DNA of 6,550 nucleotides, taken from positions 1 through 6,550 of the forward strand of contig CANEVG010000203.1 of the NCBI GenBank assembly GCA_947442095.1, given 5' to 3'. Of this stretch, positions 4,584-6,550 are shown piece by piece. The first letter of the stretch is position 1. Each line of letters starts with the position of its first letter. This DNA comes from Sphingomonadaceae bacterium. Lineage in GTDB: Bacteria > Pseudomonadota > Alphaproteobacteria > Sphingomonadales > Sphingomonadaceae. The notes under the pieces are model-generated. The model saw nothing but the letters and a program-made list of their open reading frames with translations. It made no database searches and was not told the DNA's origin. The translations under genes and the position numbers were made by a program.

Positions 4584-6059
4584 TCAGGACGGTAGGGCCG
4601 CCACGGCAGCAAGGGCGAGGCGATTGACCTCGGTGGCCGCTTCCGGGCTGTCTGCCTCGCTGTAGCAGCGCAGTTCGGGGGCATTGCCTGAGCCGCGCAA
4701 GTGGATGATTGCGCCGCTAGAGAACGTGGTGCGCACGCCATCGGTCAGGTCGATGTGCATCGCATCCCCGGCAAAGCTGCCGAACAGATCCGTCTGGCGC
4801 TGAAGCTGCGCCGCCGTGCCGCCCGCGAGCAGGTGCGCGAAAAAGCGCTGGCTCGTCTCAGCCGGAAACGGGGTGATGCGGTCACTGTAGGTGAAGCGCT
4901 GGGGCAGGGCTGCTGCTTGTGCTGAAACGCTTGGCGCACTGGCGGTGAGGATAGCAAGGATCGGCAGAACGGCATCGCGGGTCGGCAGGGCAGCGGTGGT
5001 TGCACCATTCGCCCCGGCAATGGCGCTGCCCAGCAGAAAGCCCCCGTTCGCCTCAAAACCGCAGACGACCGCAGAGCCTTCCTGCAGTTCCTCGGTCATG
5101 GCCGCGATCACATAGGGTGAGCCGATGCGCGTGCGGCGGCAGCGGGCAAAGCGGCCGTCCAGCTCCAACGCGGTGTTGCTGCTGACCGGGGTGACCACGC
5201 TGGTTGCACCAACGCTGGCGGCGCAGAGCACCCCCATCACATCGCCGCGCAGCCAGTTTCCTGCCTCGTCGCTCAGCAGCGGCCGGTCTGAGTCGCCATC
5301 GGTCGAGACGATGGAATCGAGGTGTTCGCTCTGCGCCCAATGCCGGGCAAGCACGACGTCCTCCGGGCGGATCGCCTCCGTATCAACCGGTACAAACGTA
5401 TCGGATCGGCCAAGCAGAACGATTTCGGCACCGAGTTCGCGGACGATCTGGGCAAGAACATCGCGCCCGACAGCGGAGTGCTGGTATATACCGATCCGTT
5501 TGCCAGCAAGCGCCCCGCGCCCGAAATGGTCGAGGTAGCGTTGAGTATAGGCGGTCTCGACATCGACCACGGGCGGAAGTGGTTCGGGCCAGACCAGCAT
5601 GCCATCGGCATCGAAGCGGCTTTGATCCAAGTCCAGTTCCTGGCGGCCCATCTCGGGTTCGTCGGCTTTGAGCAGTTCGCCGGCTGATCGGAAGAACTTG
5701 ATGCCGTTGCGATCGGCTGGGATGTGGCTGCCGGTGACCATCAGGCATGGGATCGCGTTCGCAAAGGCATGCAAGGCCAGTGCCGGCGTCGGCACGTAGC
5801 CGCAGAACTCGGGCGTACCACCTGCATCCCTGATTGCCTTTGCACAGGCGCTCAGGATACGCGGTGTGCTGGGCCGCAGATCGCCGGCGAGAGCGACGCG
5901 CATTCCGCTGGAAAACTCGCCCTGTTCGGCCATGTAAGCGAGAAAGCCCTGCGTGTAGCCATAGCAGACACGGTCGGTCATCGCGGTGACCATGCCGCGG
6001 GCTCCGCTGGTGCCGAAGGCGACGCCGCTGGTCTGCATCAGCTCTTGAACCGTAATCAT
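4584..6059 (-). CDS. Phosphohexomutase (phosphomannomutase/phosphoglucomutase family)
   Basis: A 491-residue alpha-D-phosphohexomutase, a cytosolic enzyme moving phosphate between C6 and C1 of a sugar phosphate, feeding nucleotide-sugar synthesis for polysaccharide or LPS. Residues counted from ATG 6059: GTSGARG at 16-22; the phosphoserine loop TGSHIPADRNGIKFF with Ser111; the magnesium loop DGDSDR at 254-259; the sugar-binding loop GFEANGGF at 334-341; and the phosphate-binding loop RGSGNAPELRCY at 455-466. The four-domain layout is complete. ATG 6059 is preferred over GTG 6065 because GAGG sits 5 bp before the ATG. TGSHIP differs from the usual TASHNP, and the sugar loop FEANGG differs from GEMSGH of classic PMM/PGM, so the exact sugar (mannose, glucose, glucosamine or other) is uncertain. 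It converges with the acyl-CoA ligase and shares no operon partner in the window. A weak TAATAC about 24 bp before the start may be its -10. Confidence 0.92.
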   Translation of the reverse strand: MITVQELMQTSGVAFGTSGARGMVTAMTDRVCYGYTQGFLAYMAEQGEFSSGMRVALAGDLRPSTPRILSACAKAIRDAGGTPEFCGYVPTPALALHAFANAIPCLMVTGSHIPADRNGIKFFRSAGELLKADEPEMGRQELDLDQSRFDADGMLVWPEPLPPVVDVETAYTQRYLDHFGRGALAGKRIGIYQHSAVGRDVLAQIVRELGAEIVLLGRSDTFVPVDTEAIRPEDVVLARHWAQSEHLDSIVSTDGDSDRPLLSDEAGNWLRGDVMGVLCAASVGATSVVTPVSSNTALELDGRFARCRRTRIGSPYVIAAMTEELQEGSAVVCGFEANGGFLLGSAIAGANGATTAALPTRDAVLPILAILTASAPSVSAQAAALPQRFTYSDRITPFPAETSQRFFAHLLAGGTAAQLQRQTDLFGSFAGDAMHIDLTDGVRTTFSSGAIIHLRGSGNAPELRCYSEADSPEAATEVNRLALAAVAALPS

Positions 6060-6065
6060 TTTCAC

Positions 6066-6420
6066 CTCGTGAGCGAAAGGAGAGTATTAGCAATGCTTTG
6101 AGCAAGGGGAAGTCCGGCCTTGGCGGTACTCAGGCATGCCCTGGCCCCAACTGCATCCGGGAGCCTCTGGTTTCGATTCGGCCCATGATCACCGAGAGGA
6201 TTCTGCTCTAATGCGGCTCAGCCTACAATGGATCCAGTGCCACATCGTCGAACTGAACAGGATCGTTCTGCGCGAACCAGACAGCCAAGGATAAAGCTGG
6301 GCATTTGTAGACGACAGCAAATTCTCCGCTCCATGTTTCAGGCTTGCCAGGCAAGCGATTCCAGCCGCAGCGCGGCTCAGGTTGGGCTTGCAGGACAAGG
6401 AAACACGCAGCGCTTACGCC
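6066..6420. other. Intergenic stretch with paired palindromes, no clear gene
   Basis: No frame here carries a recognisable domain, good start and coding-like composition. It includes the upstream region of the mutase and, if the edge frame is real, the downstream region of a minus-strand gene. The notable structure is the pair of palindromes at 6342-6377. Confidence 0.5.
6342..6377. repeat. Two adjacent 15-nt odd palindromes
   Basis: GCTTGCC-A-GGCAAGC (6342-6356) is a perfect 7-bp inverted repeat around one base. Six bases later AGCCGC-AGC-GCGGCT (6363-6377) is a perfect 6-bp inverted repeat with a 3-nt centre. As RNA the second makes a stable hairpin; the first needs a larger loop. They lie 44-79 bp past the stop of the possible minus-strand gene at the right edge, and about 280 bp upstream of the mutase start. 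They could be protein-binding sites or transcript-end hairpins; no T-run follows. Confidence 0.45.
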
Positions 6421-6550
6421 TTACTGGCATCTTGCCGCCCGCGCCAGACCAACCGGTAGAAAGAACGTTGCATTGATCTCAAGTGCCAGACTGCGATTGC
6501 CATCGAGGCCCTGCTTCGGCGCAATGTCGGCATCGCGGCGGCCCGAAATC
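6421..6550 (-). CDS. Possible 3' end of an unidentified gene (runs off the right edge)
   Basis: On the minus strand 42 codons are open from the right edge to TAA 6421-6423, containing SGRRDADIAPKQGLDGNR and LALEINATFFLPVGLARAAR. G is enriched at first codon positions and about 60% of third positions are G or C, which is compatible with coding but also possible by chance in GC-rich DNA. I do not recognise the family. Nothing opposes it in this stretch, and a hairpin pair follows downstream. Confidence 0.35.
   Translation of the reverse strand, partial: ISGRRDADIAPKQGLDGNRSLALEINATFFLPVGLARAARCQ

Noticed and set aside
5383..6105. Minus-strand 240-codon frame overlapping the phosphohexomutase
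   Set aside because: Same strand but a different frame from a gene whose catalytic loops are all in place; arginine-rich shadow composition.
6169..6184. A TTTCGATTC string resembling a tRNA T-loop, considered as a second att copy
   Set aside because: It matches only the generic T-loop and not the acceptor end of the tRNA-Gly gene; no flanking repeat supports an att site.
1..6550. CRISPR array or phage defence cluster
   Set aside because: No regularly spaced long direct repeats and no defence genes apart from the toxin-antitoxin pair.

Overview
The window looks like chromosomal DNA of an alphaproteobacterium, most likely a sphingomonad (Sphingomonadales). The reasons are high G+C, the style of the two large metabolic proteins, an Xre-RES pair resembling the Sphingobium ParST module, and recombinase remnants of types common in that order. 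No species can be named from the sequence alone.

Left part (1 to about 2190) reads as a decayed mobile island beside a tRNA gene. From left to right it holds: the first 32 codons of an IS66-like transposase leaving the window on the minus strand; a 75-codon internal piece of a serine recombinase with no start and a changed active-site arginine; a cluster of TGGCCCCCA repeats; a frameshifted C-terminal scrap of a serpin-like protease inhibitor; an intact two-gene toxin-antitoxin operon (minus strand: ParS/MbcA/Xre antitoxin, then RES-domain toxin); and the N-terminal DNA-binding part of a tyrosine integrase cut off just before the toxin-antitoxin promoter. The integrase remnant reads away from the 3' end of a tRNA-Gly(TCC) gene, the usual arrangement for an element integrated at a tRNA. 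In this island the toxin-antitoxin pair is the only part that looks functional.

Right part (about 2190 to 6060) looks like ordinary core genome. It holds tRNA-Gly(TCC) on the minus strand, a 712-residue ADP-forming acyl-CoA ligase on the plus strand with an extended -10 promoter, and a convergent phosphohexomutase on the minus strand, separated from the ligase by 27 bp that carry a GC-rich hairpin. The last 490 bp hold no clear gene. They contain two neighbouring 15-nt odd palindromes and possibly the 3' end of a minus-strand gene at the right edge.

No wholly new system is evident. The points most worth attention are the intact toxin-antitoxin operon with its operator-like palindrome at a broken integrase junction, the shared GGCCCCCA motif at both sides of the candidate island, and the serpin and recombinase fragments hidden in frames without start codons.
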